This document shows, in pieces, positions 6,159 through 14,405 of a stretch of 32,712 bases of DNA; within the stretch, counting starts at the first letter, position 1; each line of letters begins with the position of its first letter. The notes below the pieces were generated by a model. The model searched no databases. It saw only the letters and a list, made by a program, of their open reading frames with translations, and had not been told where the DNA came from. Position numbers and translations under genes: made by a program. The DNA is taken from positions 1-32,712 of the forward strand of contig NZ_JADEWI010000074.1 of the NCBI RefSeq assembly GCF_015207705.1, written 5' to 3'. The stretch is from Nostoc sp. LEGE 06077. GTDB lineage: Bacteria > Cyanobacteriota > Cyanobacteriia > Cyanobacteriales > Nostocaceae.

Positions 6159-9100
6159 TTACAAACCCAGCAATTCATCTAACTGATAATTTGGTAAATC
6201 TGGTGGAATTACAGTCCGCACAGCCGTGGCTTTGTGACTTTCCTGTTGAGTAGGCGGATGGAAGGCGATCGCCTCTAAGCGGATTTCTACACAGCCGAAG
6301 GGAATATTGATTTGAGTCATTACCTCTACACCACCCAAGGCTTTAGGTAGCAAATCTTTTAATAAATGGGGGCCATCTAACAACCCACGAGTTTGGCAAT
6401 CCTCAATCCATAATTTCACCACAACCTGCGAAGGAACTTCTGGTAGTTCTACACGCACTCGGATAGATTGGCCAGCAATTAGTTCACCTTCTGGTATATG
6501 CAGCAGAGGAATAGGCAAAGGCTCAACCATCTCCCCATCTAAAGGTAATGAATTTGATAAAGTCGAGACTGATTGCTGTTGTTGCGCTACAGAAATCTCT
6601 TCTCCTGCTTCACTATCAGTATCATCAACCACAATCTCTTGCGCTAACCAAGCTCGTGGTATTTTAATTTTTTGAGTTAAGGGTAGCTCTGTTAATGGCA
6701 ATGAATACGTAGATAGTTGTTGAGGAATGTTCTCTGTTTCAACTTCTGCGAAAATATTTAACTCCTCAGATTCTTCAGTAATTATACTGCTTTCGACGTT
6801 TTCCTGAAGTTCAGAAATGTTCAAACTGCTCTGTTCTTCAAAGTTTACCTCTGCTTCACCATCGAGAATTTCTAAATCATTATCCAGATCTGATGACAAT
6901 TGAACATCAAAACTCGGTATTGGTAAGTCAGGCTCTATTGTGTCCTCTTCCACAGGAGGCAATTCCGGCTCTACAACCTCAATTTTATGATTTTGCTCCG
7001 GCACAGGGGGAAGCTCAGGTACAACGTATCCTTGGCTTTGCATCCACTTCCTAATTAACGGAGATGAGTAAGGATTCACCTCTGCTATCAATTCTGAGCT
7101 TAAAGGAGCAGCTTGTTCTGAAATTGAGTCATCACTAAATTCCAAACTTGGTGTGACAGCCATTTCTAGCATAGACACAGCTAATAACTCGGAATTAGGA
7201 GAAGGTGATGTTTCGACAACAGCATCATCTACATCTGGGTTTTCATCGACTGCTATAACTGGCTCAACCAACAGAGAATCTTCAACTATCTCAGAATCAG
7301 GCAAATTCAGTTGAGAATCTTCAACAATCTCAGAATTCGGCACATCCAGTAAATTAGTTGTCTCTTCTGTTGGATCAGTCGGCGAAGTTTTGAGACGTTT
7401 GAGATAAGGAAATATATTACCCAACATCCACCCAGGACGAGTTCTAATTGCTAACTGCTCCAAGTTGATGGGTGCTAAAGGTATTGTAGTTTGGGTGGGT
7501 AAAGCATTATCTTGCGGCTCAAATTCCTCCTTCCCTTCTGTAGTGACTTCTGTCAGATCATCATTGATTGCGATCGCATCAGTTTGATTTTCTGGTACCT
7601 TTGGCAATTGTGGTAGTTGTGGCGATCTCAAATCTCCTGATTTTTTGAGAGAAAACAGATTAATTTGCGGTGGTAAAGGCTGGTTCGGCGAAGACAGAAT
7701 AGTTTGAGGTTGTGTTAAAGAGGTTTTGACTAGATTAAACAGTTCCAAACCCAAATTCAGCGGTGTTTCTGGCTCTTGATTCGGTAGAGAAAGCGCTATA
7801 GTGCTAGATTTCTCTAAAAAGTTTTGCTGATTAGATTTAGTCACTGCTGCCATCGCCAGTAATTCTGTGACATCCGCGGTAATCGTAAAAGAGCGACTAG
7901 CCAAAAGTATTACTTCACCAAAATCACTAATTGCGCCATATAAACTGAGTTCACCCAAAAGCAGCTTAGATTCGCAGTCAATCGGAATATTAATGGCAGA
8001 GTTAATCGCAAAAGGCAGTAAATTATCTGCTAACGGTTGCCGTACCTGAGCTAAAATTTCCGAACTCAAAGGTGAGCGTAGCTCGATTTTGACCTCTAGT
8101 GCATGAAAATTAGTTGAATACTGTGGCTCATCTTCCAGATATGGCTGTGCTTGTAGCTCTACATAAGCGTTAATGCTCAGTCCTTGTCCCCAACGAGCAA
8201 TATAGTTTTCTTGCTCTAAAGTCAGCCTTAGCGGCGGTACTGGTTGTATCGTTGCTACTTCTTCAAGCTGTTCATCCTCTAATAATGCGGTGGGTAAAGC
8301 TTGATCTATTAAACTTTGTAAAATTTGCTCTGCCGTTTCACCCTTCAGCCATACGGGACTCACAGGCTGATCAATCATTCCATCTTCATATTTTTCAACA
8401 TACTGTTGAGAAATAACCAAGCTACTAGCAGTCATTTCCTCTGTGTTGACTGAGAAAGTGCGATCGCTTGCAAGTAAAGTTTCTTCGACAGGCTCTTCAC
8501 TAGCAGTCATTTCCTCTGTGTTGACTGAGAAAGTGCGATCGCTTGTAAGTACAGTTTCTTCTACAGGTACTTCATCGTTAACTGACTCTCTATCAGTCAT
8601 TTCCTCTGTGGAGGCTGAGAAAGTGCGATCGCTTGTAAGTACAGTTTCTTCTACAGGTACTTCATCGTTAACTGACTCGCTATTAGGGATTTCCTCTGTA
8701 GTGACTGAGAAAGTGCGATCGCTTGTAAGTACAGTTTCTTCTACAGGTACTTCATCGTTAACTGACTCTCTATCAGTCATTTCCTCTGTGGAGGCTGAGA
8801 AAGTGCGATCGCTTGCAAGTAAAGTTTCTTCAACAGGCGGTTCACTAATAACCGAGTCACTAGCAGTCATTTCCTCTGTGGAAGCTGAGAAAGTGCGATC
8901 GTCTGCAAGTAAAGTTTCTTCTCCAGACAATTCACTAACAACCGAGTCACTAGCTTGGATTTCGTCTGCTGTTGTGAGGACAGTATCATCACTGGCTATT
9001 GACGCAATTTCCGCAGAAAGTTCGTTATTAACTAAATTGCTCTGTGTATGAGATTCTGAGTTTAGGGAAATTGGCTGTTTACCAGCACTACTATCTGGCT

Positions 9101-9551
9101 CATAAAAACTTTGTGTATGTGGCAATGGAATCATGAAAAAGTCAAGAGAATTTGACTCTACATTGCCACCACCATTTAACGGCTCAATTTCGCCATTTGC
9201 CAAAATAGGCAAGACTTGCAGATAAACACTCTGTTGCCAAGATTTACCAAAAATATCTGACATCAAATCGCCAGAGCAGCGTAACTCCCATATTCCCGGT
9301 TTGAGGAGCGTAAAAGGAATTACCGCCATTAAACCTTCTGAGGTAGTGCGCCGCGATTGCTTTTGAATGCGCCGTTTTGGGGGAACTTCTTGAGTTGAAG
9401 AGTGAGTTACCCGCACTTCCACATCCGTATTGGGAAGGTTAGAACGAGCTAAAACTCTGTACCGACCTTCTAAAATTTGTATATTTGGCGATTCCAAGGA
9501 GTGCCAAGAGCGATCGCCCTGTTTCTGGATGAGAAATTGCCAGTGTTCCAT
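6159..9551 (-). CDS. Large acidic repeat-bearing protein of unknown function (1130 residues)
   Basis: I do not recognise a characterised family. Residues 1-~125 form a basic, beta-rich module (MEHWQFLIQKQGDRSWHSLE, then VEVRVTHSS and KPGIWELRCSGDL). The middle (~130-1000) is acidic and low-complexity (Glu, Asp, Ser, Pro, Thr), with at least one more ordered beta-rich segment around residues 440-570. The last ~110 residues (from LLHIPEGELIAGQ) form a second beta-rich module ending DLPNYQLDELLGL. A six-copy 30-residue repeat occupies about residues 194-372. No signal peptide is seen, so it is probably cytoplasmic. The ends look like globular cyanobacterial domains joined by a disordered linker. 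ATG 9551 begins the conserved-looking N-terminal module. It stands alone, with a 328-base gap upstream. Confidence 0.85.
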   Translation of the reverse strand: MEHWQFLIQKQGDRSWHSLESPNIQILEGRYRVLARSNLPNTDVEVRVTHSSTQEVPPKRRIQKQSRRTTSEGLMAVIPFTLLKPGIWELRCSGDLMSDIFGKSWQQSVYLQVLPILANGEIEPLNGGGNVESNSLDFFMIPLPHTQSFYEPDSSAGKQPISLNSESHTQSNLVNNELSAEIASIASDDTVLTTADEIQASDSVVSELSGEETLLADDRTFSASTEEMTASDSVISEPPVEETLLASDRTFSASTEEMTDRESVNDEVPVEETVLTSDRTFSVTTEEIPNSESVNDEVPVEETVLTSDRTFSASTEEMTDRESVNDEVPVEETVLTSDRTFSVNTEEMTASEEPVEETLLASDRTFSVNTEEMTASSLVISQQYVEKYEDGMIDQPVSPVWLKGETAEQILQSLIDQALPTALLEDEQLEEVATIQPVPPLRLTLEQENYIARWGQGLSINAYVELQAQPYLEDEPQYSTNFHALEVKIELRSPLSSEILAQVRQPLADNLLPFAINSAINIPIDCESKLLLGELSLYGAISDFGEVILLASRSFTITADVTELLAMAAVTKSNQQNFLEKSSTIALSLPNQEPETPLNLGLELFNLVKTSLTQPQTILSSPNQPLPPQINLFSLKKSGDLRSPQLPQLPKVPENQTDAIAINDDLTEVTTEGKEEFEPQDNALPTQTTIPLAPINLEQLAIRTRPGWMLGNIFPYLKRLKTSPTDPTEETTNLLDVPNSEIVEDSQLNLPDSEIVEDSLLVEPVIAVDENPDVDDAVVETSPSPNSELLAVSMLEMAVTPSLEFSDDSISEQAAPLSSELIAEVNPYSSPLIRKWMQSQGYVVPELPPVPEQNHKIEVVEPELPPVEEDTIEPDLPIPSFDVQLSSDLDNDLEILDGEAEVNFEEQSSLNISELQENVESSIITEESEELNIFAEVETENIPQQLSTYSLPLTELPLTQKIKIPRAWLAQEIVVDDTDSEAGEEISVAQQQQSVSTLSNSLPLDGEMVEPLPIPLLHIPEGELIAGQSIRVRVELPEVPSQVVVKLWIEDCQTRGLLDGPHLLKDLLPKALGGVEVMTQINIPFGCVEIRLEAIAFHPPTQQESHKATAVRTVIPPDLPNYQLDELLGL
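8436..8970 (-). repeat. In-frame 90-bp tandem repeat with a HIP1 site in each unit
   Basis: Units of 30 codons encode variants of 'VPVEETVLTSDRTFSASTEE'. GCGATCGC lies at 8460, 8535, 8625, 8715 and 8805, and a decayed GCGATCGT at 8895. Spacing is 75 and then 90 bases throughout, so the first unit is 15 bases shorter. The octamer encodes the SDR core. Near identity over tens of bases points to recent duplication or slippage. Confidence 0.92.
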
Positions 9552-9760
9552 TTTGAGTGATGCCCAGACCGAAGAGCAGCTGAGTAATATTTTGCATTAC
9601 TTTGCTTGCAAGTTTACCTCAGCAATTTATAATTGCATCACTTATTATCATGTTTTGAGTCAAACACTGACATTTTTTTATCAATAGTTATGGTTAACCG
9701 CATCCACCAAAATGGATAAAACGCTGATTGGAGTTAGAAGCTAGGTATTATTAGATAATT

Positions 9761-9829
9761 AAATAGGGTTAAGACAAACCTTATCCCATCACCAGTTACT
9801 TGATTGGATAGATTGACTTAACCCCATTT
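9761..9829. repeat. Long-range inverted repeat in the gap 9552-9879
   Basis: AAATAGGGTTAAG (9761-9773) and CTTAACCCCATTT (9817-9829) pair at 12 of 13 positions around a 43-base spacer. The gap separates two minus-strand genes. It probably holds the promoter and leader of the large 6159-9551 gene; I could not place -10 or -35 boxes. Confidence 0.4.
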
Positions 9830-9879
9830 AACTAAAAAGTCTAGGTGTTATTTTAGCAACTTGCTTAAATTTCAGTTGT

Positions 9880-10125
9880 TCAGACACCATAAAGGCTGTG
9901 GTAATAAGCGAGAATTTGCTGTACACGTTGCCGACTGGCAAGACGAGAGTTAGCTGACCAAGATATCCACAAACCATTAATCTGGCTTTGACTGTAATCA
10001 AATTGTTGAGAGGACTGGGGAATTAAACCCGCTTCTACTCCTTCAACTTGACGTAAATGGGCTGCTATCTCTCGATAAACAGCTAAAGGTAAACCAGCGA
10101 ATTCAAATTTTTCCTGAGTATCCAT
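9880..10125 (-). CDS. Small conserved-looking cyanobacterial protein, function unknown (81 residues)
   Basis: The 81-residue soluble protein has no signal peptide or membrane helix. It contains a helical N-terminus (LPLAVYREIAAHLRQVEGVE), a central strand pair including NGLWISWS, and a C-terminal helix ending QQILAYYHSLYGV. Its ATG (10125) comes 2 bases after the stop of the upstream lipoprotein gene, so the pair is almost certainly co-transcribed and translationally coupled. I recognise no named family. The context suggests a job linked to the lipoprotein. Confidence 0.85.
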   Translation of the reverse strand: MDTQEKFEFAGLPLAVYREIAAHLRQVEGVEAGLIPQSSQQFDYSQSQINGLWISWSANSRLASRQRVQQILAYYHSLYGV

Positions 10126-10127
10126 CC

Positions 10128-10985
10128 TTAAGACGCTCCGACAACAATCAGATTTTGGGTTGGTATGGTCGATGAAATAGAGTTACCAGCAGCAGCAGAT
10201 GTAACTGATGGTGTTGAGTTAGCAGGAGCTTCACCTACCATTCTGGCAACTTCAATACCGTATTGTTCCAGAATTACGATCGGATTTGAACCTTCATTCA
10301 TTTCAATACGTTTAATCAACAGGCCGTTTGCTAATCGCTGTCCCGCTTGGACATAGCGACTGGAAGGCTCATTGGGGATTTTAATAATAGCTTGGGGTTC
10401 TCTACCAATCAAAACTACTCCAGTCACCACAACTGCTTTTGCTAGATCAGGTTGAGGTGTAGGTGGTAATACAGATCCAAAAGGCGCGCTGGAGACAACT
10501 TGCGGCAAAAGCTTGGGCAGAATGGATGTGGGAGTCTGTGCCAATTGAATGGTAGGTTTTTTCGGTATGCCAGCGCTGTTGATTGGCACTTTGGGATTTT
10601 TGGCAATAATTTTTAATAAGGAAGGTAATCGGGGAACTTCCTTGGAATTAGGATTGCTGCCAACTTCAGAACCAATGGGGCTAACAATTTGTGCAAATGG
10701 ATCAGTTCGCCCTTTAGATACTAAATCTATCCGGGTTTTGCCATTAGTGGGCTGAATTAAGGTAGGAGCGATAAAAGCAACGTTAGTTACCTTTTTCGTA
10801 GACACCACAGGGTTATTAAAGGATTGAGCCTGAGTCCCCGGTTGCGCTACAGGGGGAGGTGCTGCTGCTGGTGGAGCCGCAGGAGGCGGTGCAGGAGTAC
10901 TAGCTTGTGGTGTGTTTTCTGAGGCACATCCAGCGATCGCCAAAGTTAAAATAGTTGCAATTGCAATTTTTGAATTTCTGGCCAT
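10128..10985 (-). CDS. Pro/Ala-rich lipoprotein, function unknown
   Basis: The 285-residue protein starts with a lipoprotein signal: a basic N-terminus, hydrophobic AIATILTLAIAGC and Cys20 as the predicted lipidated residue. A Pro/Ala-rich linker (~30-50) follows. The C-terminal half contains VVVTGVVLIGREPQAIIKI and YVQAGQRLANGLLIKRIEM, a beta-rich pattern like PilP-type or secretin-associated periplasmic modules. That resemblance is only suggestive. It is exported to the periplasm or outer membrane face by inference. It shares a transcription unit with the 81-residue gene and lies directly downstream of sigF on the same strand. SigF controls pilus genes in Synechocystis, so a surface or pilus role is possible but unproven. 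Confidence 0.85.
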   Translation of the reverse strand: MARNSKIAIATILTLAIAGCASENTPQASTPAPPPAAPPAAAPPPVAQPGTQAQSFNNPVVSTKKVTNVAFIAPTLIQPTNGKTRIDLVSKGRTDPFAQIVSPIGSEVGSNPNSKEVPRLPSLLKIIAKNPKVPINSAGIPKKPTIQLAQTPTSILPKLLPQVVSSAPFGSVLPPTPQPDLAKAVVVTGVVLIGREPQAIIKIPNEPSSRYVQAGQRLANGLLIKRIEMNEGSNPIVILEQYGIEVARMVGEAPANSTPSVTSAAAGNSISSTIPTQNLIVVGAS

Positions 10986-11146
10986 TAGCCGTTCTCAAAA
11001 GATATAGGAAAATTTGCTTGTGGAAATTTACATAGCCTGTTTTTTTCAGGCAAAGTATTTTCCTTTTATAACCTAAATTATTAAATTTTAAGGGTTGTTT
11101 ATAGCCTAATTAAACCAGTATAAATACGGTTTTATTTTGCTTAAAT

Positions 11147-11923
11147 TCAATCATCTGTTGCACACATGAGATGTTTTAATAAATCCAACCCTTTCTTGAC
11201 TCTCCGAGAAACTGTAACTACACTAATACCCAAATGTTCAGCTACTTGTTTTTGTGTCAAATCCTGCAAAAACACACATTCTAAAACTTCACGAGTACAC
11301 TTTTCTAGCTGAAACAATGCTTGTTGTAAACGTAGTTGGTCTTCTTGCGCTAGTTGAAAGCTACGGTAGTGAGGATCGGGAACTAATTCTCCTAGACTAG
11401 TGGCTCCTTCTTCTGAGTCTTGAACTGGTACATCTAAGCTAAGAGGAGCGCGATTAATCCACGCTAATTTTATTTCTTGCCACTCACTCAGAGTAATTTC
11501 CAATGCTACTGCTAATTCAGAATCTGTAGGTTGACGATTATATTTTTCTCGTAAAGAACGAGAAACTCCAATGGCTTGCTGTTGTAGTGCTAAATAGCGC
11601 CTAGGAATTCTGACTGTCACACCTTTATCCCGGAGGTAATGTTGAATCTCACCACGAATATAGGGAATCGCAAAGGAACTGAAAGCGTGTCCTTTAGAAA
11701 TCTCAAATCTTTCAATAGCTCGAATTAAACCTAAACAACCGACCTGGAGCAAGTCATCATAGCTTTCACGACATTGGTTAATCCAGTAGTGAGCTTCTTT
11801 TCTTACCAGTCCAAAATTGAGTTTAACCAATTGATTACGAACGTTTTCCGAGCGAGATTCCTTATATTCTCGCAACAACTGCCAAATTTCATGCTTGAGT
11901 TCATTGGTGGCTGTGGTAGGCAT
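11147..11923 (-). CDS. sigF: RNA polymerase sigma factor, SigF type (group 3, sigma-28-like)
   Basis: The 258-residue sigma factor contains region 2 (SYDDLLQVGCLGLIRAIERF, then FSSFAIPYIRGEIQHYLRDK), region 3 (RIPRRYLALQQQA) and a region 4 helix-turn-helix (LTQKQVAEHLGISVVTVSRR). There is no long region 1, which fits group 3. In other cyanobacteria SigF controls motility/pilus and surface genes and affects stress responses. The frame stays open to a GTG at 11995, but ATG 11923 (MPTTATNELKHEIW) is preferred because the extra 24 residues do not look like sigma sequence; neither start has a strong Shine-Dalgarno site. The psbO-sigF neighbourhood is familiar from Nostocales. Confidence 0.93.
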   Translation of the reverse strand: MPTTATNELKHEIWQLLREYKESRSENVRNQLVKLNFGLVRKEAHYWINQCRESYDDLLQVGCLGLIRAIERFEISKGHAFSSFAIPYIRGEIQHYLRDKGVTVRIPRRYLALQQQAIGVSRSLREKYNRQPTDSELAVALEITLSEWQEIKLAWINRAPLSLDVPVQDSEEGATSLGELVPDPHYRSFQLAQEDQLRLQQALFQLEKCTREVLECVFLQDLTQKQVAEHLGISVVTVSRRVKKGLDLLKHLMCATDD

Positions 11924-11995
11924 AGCACCGCGTTTATTTAGCAAATAAACAGTTAAGTAAGCGCTTTTAAACAAGCCAAGATTACAAAAATTCAC

Positions 11996-12412
11996 AGCAT
12001 ATAGCCTGCTGTATTAACCAGAGGAATAATCTGTCATACAACATTGCTAGTGCTATGAAATTTTGAATAATCGAGCAATATTTAAATAAGCGAAATTATC
12101 TTTTAGTTATTGTGATTTGGTATTATCTGTAGCTGATCGAAAACTACATATAAACAAAATAAGAAATAATTTACTTAATTTCAAACCGGGATTGTACTTA
12201 ATTTATTTAGTTTATTGGGAAGTTTATCTGTGATGATTTTGCTGCATGAACACAATTTTTCTGATCAGTGAACATACTGTAGGAGTTGTAAAAAGTTAAT
12301 AGAATTTTTAAAAATATTCAGTAACTAAGGGTCAACGTACGTTATGAACAAATGAAGAATATATAGTAATTAGTGAAACTGCCGAAAACCCGATTTTTTT
12401 TAGCTAAGAAAT
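11996..12412. other. Non-coding gap between psbO and sigF
   Basis: The 5' part (minus sense) lies after the psbO terminator and must carry the sigF promoter and leader. It is very AT-rich with no ORF worth reporting. I found no convincing -35/-10 pair. Confidence 0.5.
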
Positions 12413-12436
12413 AAAAAAAGGGCGAAAAGCCCTTTT
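12413..12436 (-). terminator. Intrinsic terminator of psbO
   Basis: An 8-bp perfect stem, AAAAGGGC / GCCCTTTT (12416-12423 and 12429-12436), has a GAAAA loop. On the minus strand it is followed by a run of seven T's. It lies about 135 bases after the psbO stop. Confidence 0.8.
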
Positions 12437-12571
12437 ATAGTGAAATATGTTGCCATTTAGGTCAATTTAGTTCAAAATTCACCTATCCATTCCCTAAAGA
12501 CTGATATGAAATTTTGTGATGAAGCCTAATGGCTCAAAAGAGTGATCTTAAATGCCAGCAATTTGCTGAGT

Positions 12572-13405
12572 TTAAGAACGAGTAGGTTCAACTCTGGCGT
12601 AAAATAAACCGCGAATCTTCACTTCCTTGGCTTCACCGGCTCCCAAGTCAGTATCAGATGGCTGCTCACTCTCAAATGTGCCGGCAATTTCACCACTAGA
12701 GCTATCGATTTTAGCTACTTGCAGAGAAATCTTGCCTTTAAGAATTTCGGCACGCTTGACATTAGCACGGGTGAGTTCTTCATCATCTGCTTGAGCAGGA
12801 AGAGCCACAGCATTGTCATAACCACTAACGATACCGCGACCTTTGGGGTCTAAAAAGGCTGCACCACGATAAGAAGGTACTTTAAATTCACCTTCAAAGT
12901 CAGTAGAAGTATTGATGCTGGTCAAACCAGGTTGTGTTTGAGCAACCAAGTTTTTAATGGTGAAGAGGAAAGGTACCCGCTCACCACCAGGAAGTTGGAC
13001 TGTTATAGCTTGGAAGTCTAAACCATCGGCTTCCACAAAGGTCAAGCTACCATCTGAATTGAACTTCAGCGGCCCTTGCACTTGGTCAATGGTAGAAGTG
13101 TATCTGGTCAACAATTTTCCAGGTACAAATTCTGCTACTTGCCGTTTATTAGCCGGTTCTTCTTTGACAAAGAAATTAATTGGTTCCAAGCACAGTTCTT
13201 TGATGCTATATGACTGGCTACCATCAATGGGGATGGAGCCACGGCTTGTCTCTGCCAATTGAGGACATTTGTTAGCCAAGCCAGTCCCACGAATTTGTTC
13301 GTAGGTTAGTACATCTTTACCACTAGACTCTGGAGCATCACTACAAGCAGTTAATAGCCCCAGGCATAAAGCCAAGAATGCAACAATTAAAGCGCGATAC
13401 CTCAT
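12572..13405 (-). CDS. psbO: Photosystem II manganese-stabilizing protein PsbO
   Basis: The 277-residue PsbO is the 33-kDa extrinsic lumenal subunit that stabilises the Mn4CaO5 cluster. It has a signal peptide (IVAFLALCLGLLTAC, predicted lipidated Cys21). Family landmarks follow: LTYEQIRGTGLANKCPQL, the second cysteine in IKELCLEP, FVPGKLLTRYT, GLDFQAITVQLPGGERVPFL and the C-terminal GEAKEVKIRGLFYARVEP. The start is ATG 13405, with GAGG 7 bases upstream; an upstream TTG at 13423 would add only six residues. It is monocistronic, with its own terminator. Confidence 0.98.
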   Translation of the reverse strand: MRYRALIVAFLALCLGLLTACSDAPESSGKDVLTYEQIRGTGLANKCPQLAETSRGSIPIDGSQSYSIKELCLEPINFFVKEEPANKRQVAEFVPGKLLTRYTSTIDQVQGPLKFNSDGSLTFVEADGLDFQAITVQLPGGERVPFLFTIKNLVAQTQPGLTSINTSTDFEGEFKVPSYRGAAFLDPKGRGIVSGYDNAVALPAQADDEELTRANVKRAEILKGKISLQVAKIDSSSGEIAGTFESEQPSDTDLGAGEAKEVKIRGLFYARVEPTRS

Positions 13406-13423
13406 GGTCAACCTCAATGTCAA

Positions 13424-14032
13424 AAATTAATATCTAAGTTGTAAAACTGCACGAAGTTTTGATCTCTGACGAAAAGCTGTCTTCACCTACAGCAAGCTTT
13501 TCCCGAAGGTAGGGCTTTGTGAGGTGATGCTTTTAACATCGCTCCGGCTTCGCACCTTGCAACTACCGTAGGCATTTGCAGGGTTTGTGAAGTCGTTCTG
13601 TATTATGTATGTATTGCCGTTACATACAGCCCATTGCTTTATAGGGAAATCAGCCAGATCATACGATTTTTTTTAACTCAAAATCAAAGCACTCTAGTTT
13701 AAAGTAGGAAGTCTTTGATCCTATCTAGCTTCCTCGGAGGCTGTAATCAAAGCCACCACTCTCTTTTGCGAGAGATTACGATTACTTTTAAGTTATGTTG
13801 GCTAATTTGGCAAACAGGTGATTTTGAACTAGACTGACTAAGTTCATCTGAGACTGTTAAAACTACTGGTAGTAGCAAAAGCGCAGAAATAAACCATCAG
13901 TTGCGCCTAGAAGCTTTCAGAAGCCTGATCTTTCTAAATGCAAGGATTATGTATTAGTAACTGGCGATCGCGCCTGAAAGCTGACAATCTTCGGTAAATT
14001 TGAGTAGACCTAATTTTGACAGAGAGAGTTGC
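13424..14032. other. Divergent intergenic region, psbO leader
   Basis: The 600-base gap between psbO (minus) and the small plus-strand gene must contain promoters for both. A bulged hairpin (GAAAAGC at 13471-13477 with GCTTTTC at 13496-13502) lies in the likely psbO leader. The adjoining 13500-13590 stretch resembles dispersed Nostocales repeats. A HIP1 octamer lies near 13963. No coding sequence is visible. Confidence 0.45.
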
Positions 14033-14347
14033 ATGAGCAACAAAAGTTTTGAATCAATAGATTTTGCTGAGCAACTTGAAAAGATTGCCGTAGCCGTAAA
14101 TGATGTAGCGAGGGACTGCCAAGGAGACCCTCTTGCTCTTTTAACCTTGCTGCGGCGGTTGGAATTTTTACATCGAGCAATTCGGGATGGTGCTTTTCAG
14201 GATAGTTTGCCGGATAATCGCCGGCAACTTTACTCACTACTGAAAGATATTGAGTCTGAGGGTGGCTGGCCTTACATTGAGCGAATGAGACTGCGAGCTT
14301 TTTTGGGCAATTTACGACAAGAGGTGACTGAAGAAAACAGGGATTGA
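14033..14347 (+). CDS. Conserved-looking cyanobacterial protein, function unknown (104 residues)
   Basis: The 104-residue soluble, mostly helical protein contains FAEQLEKIAVAVNDVARDC, LTLLRRLEFLHRAIRDGAF, a turn (LPDNRRQLYSLLKDIE) and EGGWPYIERMRLRAF. ATG 14033 is preferred over the open upstream frame because AGAGAGAG lies 5-12 bases before it and MSNKSFESIDFAEQ makes a sensible start. It converges on the STAND/WD40 gene, with 58 bases between the stops, and no terminator is obvious. I recognise no named family. Confidence 0.85.
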   Translation: MSNKSFESIDFAEQLEKIAVAVNDVARDCQGDPLALLTLLRRLEFLHRAIRDGAFQDSLPDNRRQLYSLLKDIESEGGWPYIERMRLRAFLGNLRQEVTEENRD

Positions 14348-14405
14348 ATCAAGAATAAGAATTCAGCATTAAGACAATCGCTCTTGCGGAGAACAACGGA
14401 AATCT

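Noticed and set aside
8436-8970. 90-bp periodic HIP1 repeat considered as a CRISPR or replication iteron array
   Set aside because: The units are contiguous, in frame, and lie inside a long gene; no spacers and no nearby dnaA or cas genes.
8443-9051. 202-codon plus-strand frame made of 30-residue repeats
   Set aside because: It is the antisense shadow of the tandem repeat in the minus-strand 1130-residue gene, which has globular ends and a proper start.
11924-11995. 24-residue N-terminal extension of the sigma factor from a GTG
   Set aside because: The extra residues do not resemble sigma factor sequence; the ATG at 11923 gives a normal length.
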